This document shows, in pieces, positions 22,681 through 32,734 of a stretch of DNA of 51,779 bases. A model generated the notes under the pieces. The model ran no database searches. It worked only from the letters and a program-made list of their open reading frames with translations, and was not told the origin of the DNA. The position numbers were made by a program, and so were the translations under genes. Source of the DNA: Penicillus capitatus (Eukaryota > Chlorophyta); NCBI GenBank assembly GCA_965649825.1, contig OZ287720.1:1-51779 (forward strand). Reading direction: 5' to 3'. Numbering within the stretch: the first letter of the stretch is position 1; each line of letters opens with the position of its first letter.

Positions 22681-23189
22681 TCGTTTTTCGTACAAAGAAG
22701 GATCATAGGTTACATGCAGTCGAACGAAGTATCAACGGCTATTGCCATAGCTTTCGATCACCCCTTAAATTCTGGCATTTTAGCATTGATCGCTTGGCAA
22801 GGGCGTCGAAACAAAAGCAGTGTCAGCGAATCGTGCAACTACAAAAACCTTACATCGCATCCCAAAATACGTCACGTCATCGCAACTGCCGAAAAGGCTC
22901 GCTCATTCCATCGACCATGGGATCCAAAGGTGCGCGGCGACGCTTAAAACAAAAACGCAAGGAGCTCGCGAATGACGTCAGAAAACAAACACAGACCTAC
23001 ACTGTCTTAAAGGCATGAACTCCTGTCCCTAGATCGATGATTTTCTTGACAGTCGAAATCAACACGCGTCGAACAATCTCTCCCAAGCACACGACAATGA
23101 TTTGTTCTCTATAGACAAGGTGAATAGCACCCGCATCCCATATCAGCTGATTTTTTTCCTGTGGGTCAGTCTGGGTTAAAACCAAATGT
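22681..23189. other. No gene recognised (5-prime side of NOP53)
   Basis: Frames at 22672-22947 and 22794-23018 are basic but unrecognised and may be further retroelement debris. The promoter and first exon of NOP53 should lie in the right part of this stretch. Confidence 0.3.
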
Positions 23190-24480
23190 CACATCAAACA
23201 AGAAGTCAAGTGATACAGGACGTCCTCCCATTCGACAATTGACACCATCGAAGAAACGGGGCATCACCAAGAAAACCAAACCGCGAAACAAAGCTCAACT
23301 CTCCGCTCAAAAGGGTGAGTGAGATCTATGCGAGAATGAGATCACATAATCGTTGCGTTGACACATGACAGCTGAGGAGTTCTTTGATATCTGGGCCGTG
23401 GATGCTGAACGCACTAAACAGGACCGCGACCCTGATGCTCCCACTATCTGGAAAGGAGATCGAACTCCGAGACCTGGAAAGGGACCACGACCGAACATGC
23501 CTGCTGTCATTGTTGATGAACCTGGTTGTTCCTTCAATCCTGACCCTGTTCAACACCAAGTTTTGCCATCCAGCTGCATACGACACAGACGATGGGTATT
23601 TGTCTTTCTTAGGCAGCGATGCGAAAGAAGGAGATCGCGATGCAGACAACAAACAAACCAGCAGATGTGACAGTACTAGATCTCCTGCAGCAGGAGCAGC
23701 TTTTTGATGAACTGGAGCAGATAAACGTCGACAGATCCTCACTCGTTTTGCACGTCACGTTTTTATTTCTCTTTCAGATTGGCGAAGATGCATCGAGCGA
23801 TGATGAGGAAGAGAAACCAGGAATCGTCTACCGACCTAAGATTCCTGAAAAGAAAACGCGCACACAGCGTAACAAAGAAGTGATGCCATCCTCGATGAAT
23901 CACTCATGAATGCGAGGCAGTTTATTCTTAGAAACGACATAAGGAGTACTTGAAGGCAATTGAAGAGCGAAAGAAGCTGAAGAAGTTCCATGCACAGATC
24001 AACAACATCAAAGAGATCGATCGGAACATCACGAAGCAGATCCGACAGAGTCACCTCAAGAACCTTGCGAGAATCGTGGGGTGTCCTTCCAAGAGTCCTC
24101 ATCGCCATCTTTGTGGTCCCAGGAGAAACGAAGGATGCGTGACAGACACGGATTGCACAAACTTGGACGCAAAATGCTCAGAGAAGCTGCTGTGGAAGTA
24201 CAGAGCCCTGATGCTGCATCTGTACCCTGTCTAAGGAAGCTCCATGGCTCGAATGATTTAGCACTGCATCGTTACATCAGCCTGCAGAAAAGAGGCAAGA
24301 TCGAAACAGGACGCTTCCGTGGCAGAAGGAACAGAAAAAAGTCTCCAATGCATCGACGCCGATCTATGTCTTTTCACTTCTGTGATGTGACAGGTGTACA
24401 TACCACAGCGTTGGATTACAGAGAAGGCTGTTGGCAGAGGCAAAGAAAGAAACGCCTGTCTTACAGAAGAGAGTACATGA
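23190..24480 (+). CDS. NOP53: Ribosome biogenesis protein NOP53 (GLTSCR2 family)
   Basis: Nucleolar factor for 60S ribosomal subunit maturation that recruits the exosome and Mtr4 helicase to 7S pre-rRNA. At least six exons with introns of 50-60 bases. A basic N-terminal stretch (SKKRGITKKTKPRNK) leads to EEFFDIWAVD. The diagnostic motif GCSFNPDPVQHQ lies near 23,560. Then come EEKPGIVYRPK, KKTRTQRNKEKRHKEYLKAIEE, and the C-terminal signature LHKLGRKMLREAAVEVQ followed by LRKLHGSNDLALHRYISLQKRG. The basic segment with the Mtr4-type arch-interaction motif (Leu-Phe-x-x-Asp) was not clearly found. The last exon, entered after a 53-base intron ending near 24,390, stops at 24478-24480, only 50 bases from the convergent COG1 stop. 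The initiator Met is unresolved. Confidence 0.83.
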
Positions 24481-24529
24481 GCTACATCATCAACTCCATC
24501 AGATCAAGCTCTCAGAGTCCGCCACTTGA

Positions 24530-27500
24530 CTATAGCGGAGGATCGCTTGCCGTACCGACACGTTTGGCAAAGGACGAAAAGATACTGCTGGAAGCGAGTG
24601 ATGAAGGTTGTAGATAGTCTCCAAACTGACCAATTCTCTGTTGAGCTAGAGCAGACATCTCGGCGGCCTTGTCGGTGAACATCGTTCCCAATGATGTAAA
24701 TGATCCCGTCTCGGCTTTCTAAATGGTCACTCTTTTCGCGATACGTCACATGAGGGCGAAATCTCACTTGGCTGGTGGGGAGTGAGGTGTGGGGAGTCTG
24801 GCCGAGATCGGAGAACGAATAGCTGCTCGATGGATCTTCCTCCAGTTCTGTAAGGTTTAAGATATCGATGCCTGTGTCGGAGTGCAGTCCCTTGCCGGTC
24901 CACATCGTCGGCCGAACCGGCAGGTATTGAAAACGCGACGCGACAGGGGCCGCTTGTAGGCAATTGGTGTCTGAACCCATAGGCAGTTTGACGGGAGTAT
25001 CCGAGTGCAGTGAATGATTGGTCGCGCCGATCATTCCGAAGAGGACCTGGGTTCGTCTGTAGCATCTTCGTTCAGCTACCCACAGATGCGGTTCATACGT
25101 TGCCCAGTCGATGGGGTCCAGCAAACTTGATATTTCGGCCTCGAGTGCCTTCGACTGGTTCTGCGACTCAGCCACTGCGCGTTTCACAGCAGGATCCGTC
25201 TTCTGAGTCATGTCGTGAAGCGATATCGTATCCTCTGGGACAGCAGAGAGCGATCGGGGAACAACGGCAGAGGGTTCCACTTCTGACTTCGGAACGGGAG
25301 CTCCCGCCGAGAAGACGTCGCTCAGAAACCGGAAATCCAAGAGAAGCTGGAGAACGTAGTTATCCGACAGATTCTCCACACCTGCATTCGCAACCAACTC
25401 TCGCAGACATTCTCTGACCTTGTCCTCCATTTTGAACTGCAGAGAATGAATGATCTGTTGCTGCATGGAGTAGAATCCCAGTCGCTGCAGTTCCTGAGAC
25501 GTATCCATCAGTAGCTGCATGGTCTGCTCAGACGGAGCCGAAGGTATGGAGAACTTCATCTGGGAGTCCTCCGCGGACTCCAGGGCCTGATGCGAGACGA
25601 CGATCTCCTGCAGATGTTCCTCGCCAGTCAGATTTCCAAACTTCATCTCGGCGATCCAGGACCCCATCAGTTGCTCCAAAGCCCACTCCATCCAGATATG
25701 GACACCGAGGAAGGCAACATGGCGGAAAGCATTGCTCAGATGGGGCGGCGCTGCTGGATCGGGTCTGACGGAGGATCGCGATCGCGCTGAACGGGGAATG
25801 GCATCTGGACGCCAGTCTTCTGCCGGTCCAGACAACAGACCCATCGATGGACAGTTCTCGGCAAGTCCCATCGCCGTTGTTCCCACCAGCAGTGCCGCTT
25901 CGACGACCTGAAGGTCCACGTCTGCCGGAAGGTCCGCAACTTGCTGTTCCAAATCCTGTGCCAGATGGAAGGCCGCTGTCTCCCACAGCGACTGGATCTG
26001 AGGCTCCAGCTCGACGCTCCGGTGTGTTTTTCGAGGGAGGACGCCGCGATGGTGTGTTCCGGAGAGCAGACTGAACGAACGCACACTGCCTTGTTTCGTG
26101 GAGGCCGTCGGAGAATGCTCGCCTTCATTTCCCGGCGCCTCCTTGACGCCCAGAACTTCGGATACTTCGTCTAGGATCTCGGCCAGACGTCGATCGAAGT
26201 CGGTCACAATGTGCAAGGCTTCGGATCTGAGATGGTTCTCTGGTGCCTTTTGCAGCTTCTGGGCGTGCAGCGTCCAAGAAGATGCCGACACCTGTCCAAG
26301 CGGTTCCAGATCGGCATGGACAAGCTTGGCTTGGAGGGACTGCAGTTTTGTTTTGAGATCTGCCGAAATGCCGTGAAAGGCGTCTCGGACAATAGACAGA
26401 CACTTCTCTTGCACTACCGCCTCAAACACTGTCGTCCACAGATCGATCTCGAGTCCCAGTCGCTCCTGAACTTCCGATTGCCATTCCGGTCTGTTCAGCA
26501 TTCCTTTGACGCTCGTTTCCAGCTGGGAGAGAGACTTCAACTGTGTGCAGTCGTGCAGGAGTCCGGTGCCTGCGTCGTGGACAATCTGTGCCACTTCTTT
26601 GAGCCAGTCTTCCACCAAGGCGTTCACCGTTCCGACCGTCAGCTCTTCCAGACCATGCTGCCGGTCCCGCAGATAGGCATCCCAGTCGTCTTGCTCGGCA
26701 ACATCACTCAGCTTTCCAAACAGAAATCCGCCGTATCCCAATGCATCCGACCCCATGCCTCTGCGAATTGGCATCTGCGATGCGCCTCCTGGCAGAAAGA
26801 GATGCAGAACGTGAACGATCGTTTCTTGCACCAACGTGCCGATTTGGCAGAACGATTCGGCCGGAGTCTTGCCAGCGGCGAAACTGGTCGAGAGATGCAG
26901 CACGCTCAGTTTTCGAAACTGCAGATGGGACTGCAGCAGCGCAGTTGACGTGTCCATTCTCAGGGTCGCCAACGCAACGAGACGCCATTGGACATCGCTC
27001 GCCGACATCTGGATCGTCCCCACGATGGACTGACGCACCTACTTCGTAACACACCACCGTCAAGAGTCACCCGGAGACACGCGAACGCACTCGTTCCAAG
27101 ATCTGAGACTTCAGCTGGGACACATTCGGCCACAGATGCTCCGCGAAGGGAAAACGACGCATCACCAGATTCTGTCCGTGGCGCATCAGCTGTTCATGCA
27201 CCCGTTCTGCCCGGAGCCATCGCCGGGCGGCCTCGACGTAGTCTCCGGCATCCAGTGCACTCCAGATCACTTCCTGCGTGTCCATAACATACTTGACACG
27301 ACTTCCCACGGCATAGAGCTCTCCGTCCACTTCTGCCTCTTCCTCTCTCACCCTTTCGGATGTCTCGAACACCGGCGTCTTCATTGTCTCCCGAATGCGT
27401 CCCAAATCGCCCAGGATGGACGTAGCGTGTTTCGACATCTCCAGAATCGCATCGGCGCTGTGGATGACATCTTTGTACGAGTCGCCCACGAGCTCTCGGA

Positions 27501-27663
27501 GTTTCGTTCTCTTCTCTTCGATTTGCCGCAGTGTGGCCTTCTCGATGGTGCGAATATCGTCGATAGGGCGCTGTTCGAACAGCGCATCTGCTCGTTCAAC
27601 GGCAATGCGTTGCGCACGCGACGTCGCGTTTCCTTTCATCGACTCGACAACGCGTGCCATCAT
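24530..27663 (-). CDS. COG1: Conserved oligomeric Golgi complex subunit 1
   Basis: COG complex lobe A subunit, a tether for retrograde vesicles at the Golgi. Three exons, 27663-27079, 27038-24768 and 24718-24530, with introns of 40 and 49 bases, give 1014 residues, close to the ~980 of animal COG1. The N-terminal motif RADALFEQRPIDDIRTIEK with KRTKLRELVGDSYKDVI is the conserved Vps51/COG1 start, which forms coiled coils. The rest is helical, with long-range similarity only. The second intron was chosen because it replaces an unlikely tail with KAETGSFTSLGTMFTDKAAE and ends cleanly at 24530. The gene converges on NOP53 and diverges from eIF5. Confidence 0.88.
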
Positions 27664-28060
27664 GCCGCGTTCAATGGCATAAATGGTCCACTGTTAGACT
27701 CAGTCTTGCATTTCCTCTTCGAAGGCATTCTCATCTCTTGCGTTCGCTCGCTTCTTCGCTGCTGCGTGCGACAAGACCCGCACGAATTGTTATGCCGTTC
27801 GTTGTGACGACGTACCAAACACAAGTCCGCCGTCACGCCACGTCGCCGTTCGTTCGTTCGAATGCGTGCGTTTGTGCTTAGGTCCTCGGATTCAGTAAGC
27901 GGCAGATTTCGCAGCTCGACGGTCGTCGTCGTCCCTCTTCATGTTTGAATTGTGTCTCACGTAAAGTGCCAAAGACCACTTCCGACTGCAACTACGTTAA
28001 CGCAAAAGCTCTTCTCTGTTCGACCACGTCGTCTTCATTACTACTCTCTCTACCTCTAAG
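27664..28060. promoter_or_regulatory. Divergent promoter region of COG1 and eIF5
   Basis: The 397 bases between the COG1 start (27663, minus) and the eIF5 start (28061, plus) contain no convincing gene and must carry both promoters. Pyrimidine-rich tracts with several CTCT/TTCG runs precede the eIF5 ATG. No TATA box is evident. Confidence 0.5.
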
Positions 28061-29524
28061 ATGGCGACCATCAACATCGGAGCCGAAAACGCCGCAGACC
28101 CGCACTACCGCTACAAGATGCCAAAACCAATCTCGAAGGTGCCGTCGTTGCCGCCGCCGAGGACGTGAAGCGAGGAACGGCCGTGCAGGTGGAGGGTCGG
28201 GGCAACGGTATCAAGACGAATGTCGTGAACAATGTGGAGATCGCAAAGGCACTGGAACGCCCACCGGAGTACATTCTGAAATTCTTGGGCTGCGAACTCG
28301 GCGCGCAGACAAACTTTGATTCGAAAACGGGGACGTCAATCGTCAACGGCTCCCATGACGCGAATGTTCTGATGACGTTGATCGAAGCTTTCATCAAGAA
28401 ATATGTCCAGTGCTACAGCTGTGGGAATCCTGAGACGGTTGTCTCTATCCGACGCGAGAGAATCTATCTCAAGTGCAAAGCATGTGGACACGTCTCAGAA
28501 GTGGACATGCATCATAAGTTGAACAACTACATCTTGCGAAATCCTCCGAGCTCGGGATTGACCAAAGAAGAGAAGCAACTTAGAAAACAAGAAAAAGAGA
28601 GGTTGAAAACACTCAAGACGGAGAAAGAAGAGAAGAAAAAAGAAAAGAAGAAAGAAAAGGAAGAGGAAAAGTCGCGCAAGAAAAAAGGAAAGAGTGGATC
28701 GGTGGATGTCGATGCGGAAGCAGACGGGAAGACTCCAAAACCAGACGCTTCTGAATCCAACACCGAAGCAACGCCAATCGTCGAAGTACGATCTCGTTTT
28801 GTTCGGAAAGAGATGACAGTGACACGAGTAGGAGCCGGAGAAGGAGAAGGACGAAGAAGTGGTGTGGCATTCGGAGACATCGGCAGAAGCGATCGCTCAG
28901 AGAGCCAAAGAGCAGATTTCATCGAGCGCTGTTGCATCGCTGGTGACGCAAGGGAACATCGAAGCCGAGGCCAGCGAAGCCAAGAAGAAGCTGAGAAAGC
29001 TCATGACCAAATTGGAGTTTGCCGATGAGACGATCGCGGCGGTGAACGAACTCGGAAAGCGATTGTACAAAGATGCCTCAGATTCAGAGGTGGTTGATTT
29101 TTTGACAGAAGCACTGCCAAAAGCGCCAGTTCGAATGCTGGTGCTCTATCTTGTACTGTTCTGGGAAGCTTCCCAGAAGTTGGGATCTATTGTCAAGGAC
29201 AAGTGCGCCTTGTTGAAGAAGTGTGCCGTCACGCCGCCAGATCAATTGGCTCAACTGTTTGGACTGGAATACGTCGTGGCCATGATGATGGTGGATCGAC
29301 TCAAAGAGTATCCCCAAATCTTGAAGGTGCTGTACGATGAAGATGTGATCGATGAGGATATCATTGTGGGATGGTACGAGAATCCATCCTTTTGTCAGAA
29401 GAAGTTAGGCGTGGCGAATGAAAAGCTGGAGGAGGTCCGCAAACAATGCAAGGCATTTATGGAATGGCTTCAAGAAGAATCCGATGACGAAGAGGAGGAC
29501 GAAGAAGACGAAGAGGAGGAATAG
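28061..29524 (+). CDS. TIF5: Translation initiation factor eIF5
   Basis: GTPase-activating protein for eIF2 during start-codon selection. Exons 28061-28138, 28189-28785 and 28832-29524, with introns of 50 and 46 bases, give 455 residues. The N-terminal GAP domain has the invariant Arg in DPHYRYKMPK and KVEGRGNGIKTN across the first intron, and a C4 zinc ribbon CYSCGNPET...CKACGH. A long charged linker (about 155-220) is almost entirely Lys and Glu. The C-terminal W2 HEAT-like domain includes VLYLVLFWEASQKLG, VVAMMMVDRLKEYPQIL and the acidic-aromatic end IIVGWYENPS, and the tail is acidic, as in yeast and plant eIF5. All known functional elements are present. Confidence 0.96.
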
Positions 29525-29643
29525 ATGTTGATTGTTGCGGACGATCTGTGCGAATCTGTTTGCTCAAATTCTCGAGCAGTATACAACACAGGGTGTAAGC
29601 GGGTATTGATTTCAAAGAGCACTTGGTGGTGAATGAAGTGAAG

Positions 29644-30892
29644 CTAATTATTCTCCGGCAAACCGGAAGGCCAGGTCGTATTGTGCACAGGCTCTAAAAT
29701 CGCACGCACGTCTTCGAGACAGGCGGCTTCTTCTTCGGACAGAGATGCGAGTTTAGCCGTTTCGACGTTTTCTCGCACGTCTTCGATGTTTTGCATTCCC
29801 ACCAGCGTCGAGCAGATTTCAGGTGATCTGGCAGCAGATGACGCCGACAGTGACAAGAGATCGATGCGTCGGCGATGGACTCACTTAAGTGCCGTGAAGA
29901 GGACGAGCTTGGGCAGCCGGACGCCTCTTGCTTCGCATAGCTCTCTGGCAGCCTGACAGGCGTCCATGACGGACGGAGGTGCCGGATGCCACGATGGCGG
30001 ACCATATGGACTGAGCAGTCCCATCGAAAAAGGAGACGCGTTAATGATGCCCACTCCCTTGCTCTAGACACACACATACACGCACTGCTCATGAGTCCTT
30101 TGCCGACGCTCGACGACAAGGACCTGGAAATAATCGAAGTACTCAGACAGGGTATCATCAAACAGTGTGTGATGACAGTACGACAGAATGGTGTCTACGG
30201 TCCCCGCCGCCACTCTGTCCAGAATGCCAGGGAAGACCTTCATGGGCAATCCAGTGATGCCAATGTGCTTCACCAGACCCGTTTCTTTCGCCTTGAGTAA
30301 AGCTGGAATCGCTTCGTTGATCACCTGCCGAACGATGTCCCCTTAGACATGCCACGACTCAAGATCGGCTCCAGAGTACGGACGCACTTGGTCCAGATGG
30401 ACAAACTCAATATCGTGGCACTGAATGAGATCGATGTAGTCCACCTGCAGTCGCTGGAGCGACTGGTGAATGCTTGCTATGATGGTATCGTATGAAAAAT
30501 CGAATTCTTCTGGTCCATACCTGCCCACTTTCGTGGACAGCACAATCTCCGAACGCGGCAACGTTTTCAACGCTTTGCCGAGAACCTGTTCACAACACGC
30601 GTGCGTTGGCATAACCCCAACTGCCCATCTTCACAAACCTCCTCGGACTTACCCATTCCGTAGAATGGCGAGGTATCGAAGTAATTGATGCCAAGACGAA
30701 ATGCCTCGTGGACAGCCCGTATCCCTTCATCCGGATCAAAATTCTGTCGCCCACGTTACAGATACGCGTCTTAACAGGAACCGAGCGGCTGACGCGTACC
30801 GGATCAAACACGGAGCCGAGTGGCGACGCTCCATAACCAAGGAGGGATACTTCGAGGCCAGTATCACCCAATGGCTTCCGTGGAATCGACAT
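29644..30892 (-). CDS. L-galactose dehydrogenase (aldo-keto reductase)
   Basis: NAD-dependent oxidation of L-galactose to L-galactono-1,4-lactone, the penultimate step of the plant (Smirnoff-Wheeler) ascorbate pathway. Several small exons: LGDTGLEVSLLGYGASPLGS at the start, then INYFDTSPFYGMG with the catalytic Asp and Tyr of aldo-keto reductases, LSTKVGRYG with the catalytic Lys, QVDYIDLIQCHDIEF with the His, KHIGITGLP, TILSYCHH, GIINASPFSMGLLSPYGPP and, at the C terminus, LVGMQNIEDVRENVE. These motifs match plant L-galactose dehydrogenases better than generic aldo-keto reductases. Introns of about 50-60 bases fall near 30,735-30,790 and at four later sites. The start (30892) fits the family's short N terminus. 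Confidence 0.88.
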
Positions 30893-31156
30893 CGCGGCTA
30901 TGCGTCACGGCCGAACGCACTGTTGTGGAAAGATGATCTCCATTACATCGTAATAATTCCAAGACTCACACGGCTTGATGATGATCCGACGTGCCTGCTC
31001 TGAACCTTTCAGAAGCGGACGTCCCGATCGAAAAAACGACAAAGGGCATTCTTCCGCAGTGTCCAGAGGACGAATGGACGGGCGTTATTGATCAGGCGTC
31101 TGAACACTCCATGCTCGATAGCTCTTCCCGTGACGAAGGTCGCCGGTGTTCCAGAC
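30893..31156. other. Short intergenic region, nothing recognised
   Basis: This stretch separates the L-galactose dehydrogenase start from the stop of the bZIP gene, both on the minus strand. It should hold the dehydrogenase promoter and the bZIP 3-prime untranslated region. No gene is seen. Confidence 0.4.
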
Positions 31157-31920
31157 TCAGGCAAAGTGCGATGTCGCACTTGCCGTCTGTGTCTGAACGC
31201 GCTGCTGCGCTTTTTGCGATGCCTGGGCGGCAGTCATGAGTGCCACGGCATTGTTGCGCTGCAGTAGTTGGCAATGCGCGTTGACGAGCACCGTAAACTT
31301 CGTCTGCAATTCCCCATACTCCTGCGCCGATACTTTTAGCCGCTGCGTCATCTCCTCGATCTAAATAAAACACAGAAATGCGTTAGACGACGATACGTGA
31401 GGTCGATATTGGTGATGACAGAAACTGCGGCGCCTGGCGGATAGCGTCGGAGAGAGAAGACGGACGGACGGACGATGTGTTCACCAAACACGTACCACTT
31501 GTTTTTGGGCTTGAACCTCAGCCAGTGCCGCGTTCTTCTCCTGACTAACGCGGACGAGCTGGCTGCAGAGCAGAACCTCTCGCTCGAAGTACTTCACCGC
31601 TTTGTGGCGCATGAGTGTTAGCTCGTTTCGCTTATTGCGTCTGTAGCGTTGCTGCGCGAGTCGATTTCTCTCTTTTCGCTCGGCGTGAGATTTCGATTTC
31701 TCGGATCTGAACGCAAACACCGATCGTCATCTCGAAACGGGTCAATGCTGTTGACTTACTCCTCCACCATCTCCTGCTCCTTCACCGACTGGGAGGACAT
31801 CGTTGCTTGAGAAATTGAGCTGGTGCTAGTGCTAGAGCTGTCAAAATCGTCGTTATCCTCAGAAGACGCCTCTTCTGCGCACGTGAGGTCCAGTGATCTC
31901 CAAAGCTGCTCGAGCTCCAT
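31157..31920 (-). CDS. bZIP transcription factor, copy 1
   Basis: Three exons. Exon 1 (from 31920) encodes an acidic start MELEQLWRSLDLTCAEEASS. Exon 2 (about 31720-31488) has the basic region ERKERNRLAQQRYRRNKRNE, which carries the Asn-x-x-Ala-x(2)-x-Arg-type DNA contacts (NRLAQQRYR; note Gln-Tyr where many bZIPs have Ala-Ser-Cys/Ser), followed by Leu heptads LxxMRHKAV...LCSQLVRVSQEKNAAL. Exon 3 continues the coiled coil (LKVSAQEYGELQTKFTVL) and stops at 31157. The first ~80 coding bases and the promoter are almost identical to copy 2 at 36787, but the bZIP domains have diverged. Dimer partners and target genes are unknown. Confidence 0.88.
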
Positions 31921-32248
31921 GGTGTTCCACTTTATACCCGTGACTCGGTTCCCTCAACGAAGAGTGACTCACGGCGCTCTCCTCGACGACACGAACGAAA
32001 GGTGACGACCATGACGCCGGGCGGATTTGTAGTCATATCTACCGCGCCGTACATTTGGGCGGCCACGTCAATGACGAACGGCATCCCTGATCTGTACGAA
32101 AGCGCGGCCGACTGTTTCCCAGGACGTACAGGGAGAACAGTCATCCGACTGATTGTGTCTCAACTTCACAGTCCTGTGCGCAGTGGTGACTCAGAAGAGG
32201 GAACGGTCGGGGCAATGGTCGGGACGTTGATGTTCGAAGTACTGGCGT
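31840..32248 (+). repeat. Left arm of ~410-bp inverted repeat
   Basis: This segment is nearly identical, in reverse complement, to 36457-36867. It covers the first ~80 coding bases of bZIP copy 1, its promoter and an adjoining divergent open frame. Differences are scattered substitutions, with one diverged patch at about 32,148-32,172. It flanks a 4.2-kb unique block holding pyruvate kinase and LCB1. Confidence 0.9.
31931..32193 (-). promoter_or_regulatory. bZIP copy 1 promoter: TATA box and TGACTCA sites
   Basis: Read on the minus strand, TATAAA (31931-31936) lies 10 bases upstream of the ATG. Two perfect AP-1/GCN4-type heptamers TGACTCA lie at 31965-31971 and 32187-32193, with related TGACTC (31941-31946) and ACGTCA half-site (about 32,065). 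Such elements are bound by bZIP dimers, which suggests auto- or cross-regulation; this is inference. A TATA box this close to the ATG implies a very short leader or a start site inside the assumed first exon. Confidence 0.6.
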
Positions 32249-32250
32249 AA
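32011..32250 (+). CDS. Possible small divergent ORF inside the repeat arm
   Basis: The frame reads MTPGGFVVISTAPYIWAATS and continues to FPGRTGRTVIR. The second repeat arm (minus strand, 36699 down to about 36,550) keeps the same frame open, with roughly equal numbers of silent and replacement changes, but its ATG has become GTG. The peptide resembles nothing I know. It may be a real short protein sharing the bZIP promoter, or simply non-coding DNA that has stayed open. Confidence 0.25.
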   Translation: MTPGGFVVISTAPYIWAATSMTNGIPDLYESAADCFPGRTGRTVIRLIVSQLHSPVRSGDSEEGTVGAMVGTLMFEVLA

Positions 32251-32253
32251 GTG

Positions 32254-32734
32254 GATTCAGCCGTCGTCTCTGCCAACGATGGTGTCATCGTTCAAAAAGG
32301 CGGCCGTTCTTTTGAGTGCCGTGTGCGAAGGGAAACTCCGTCGCCGGGGAGCGAAGAAATTGATGCGCCCTCGACTTCTGGATAGTATCCGGCAGCACAT
32401 CACCGAACACAGTCAACGACGGCGCTTGGACGGAGTCAACGTGGGCGACACACGGCACAGAATGCGAAGTGCGTCGAGCTGCAAGTGCACTCGGCCGGGC
32501 GAACTGGTTGCGGCTCCAGGGTGTCTGTCATGCGTCGATTTTAAGAAGGCGCGCGATTTTTCACTTCATGCTGGCAGATCTTCATCCGACGATTCGACAC
32601 TGCAAACCGTGACTCTTATTAAGAACGCCGCCGCAAGCTATTCACTTAGATATGACGGCGAAGCATGATGTCTGTGCTTAAAAGAGCGCGTTCATAAACA
32701 AGGAATCCTTGTATGGCGGCGGCAGATGTGTTGT
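32254..32734. other. Intergenic, no gene recognised
   Basis: The stretch lies between the left repeat arm and the pyruvate kinase stop. A plus-strand frame of 129 codons (32279-32668) is basic and unrecognised; it could be a continuation of the small ORF above but shows no conserved motif. Confidence 0.35.

Noticed and set aside
26211-26948. 245-codon plus-strand frame inside COG1
   Set aside because: Antisense to the strongly supported COG1 exon; composition is not protein-like and no motif is present.
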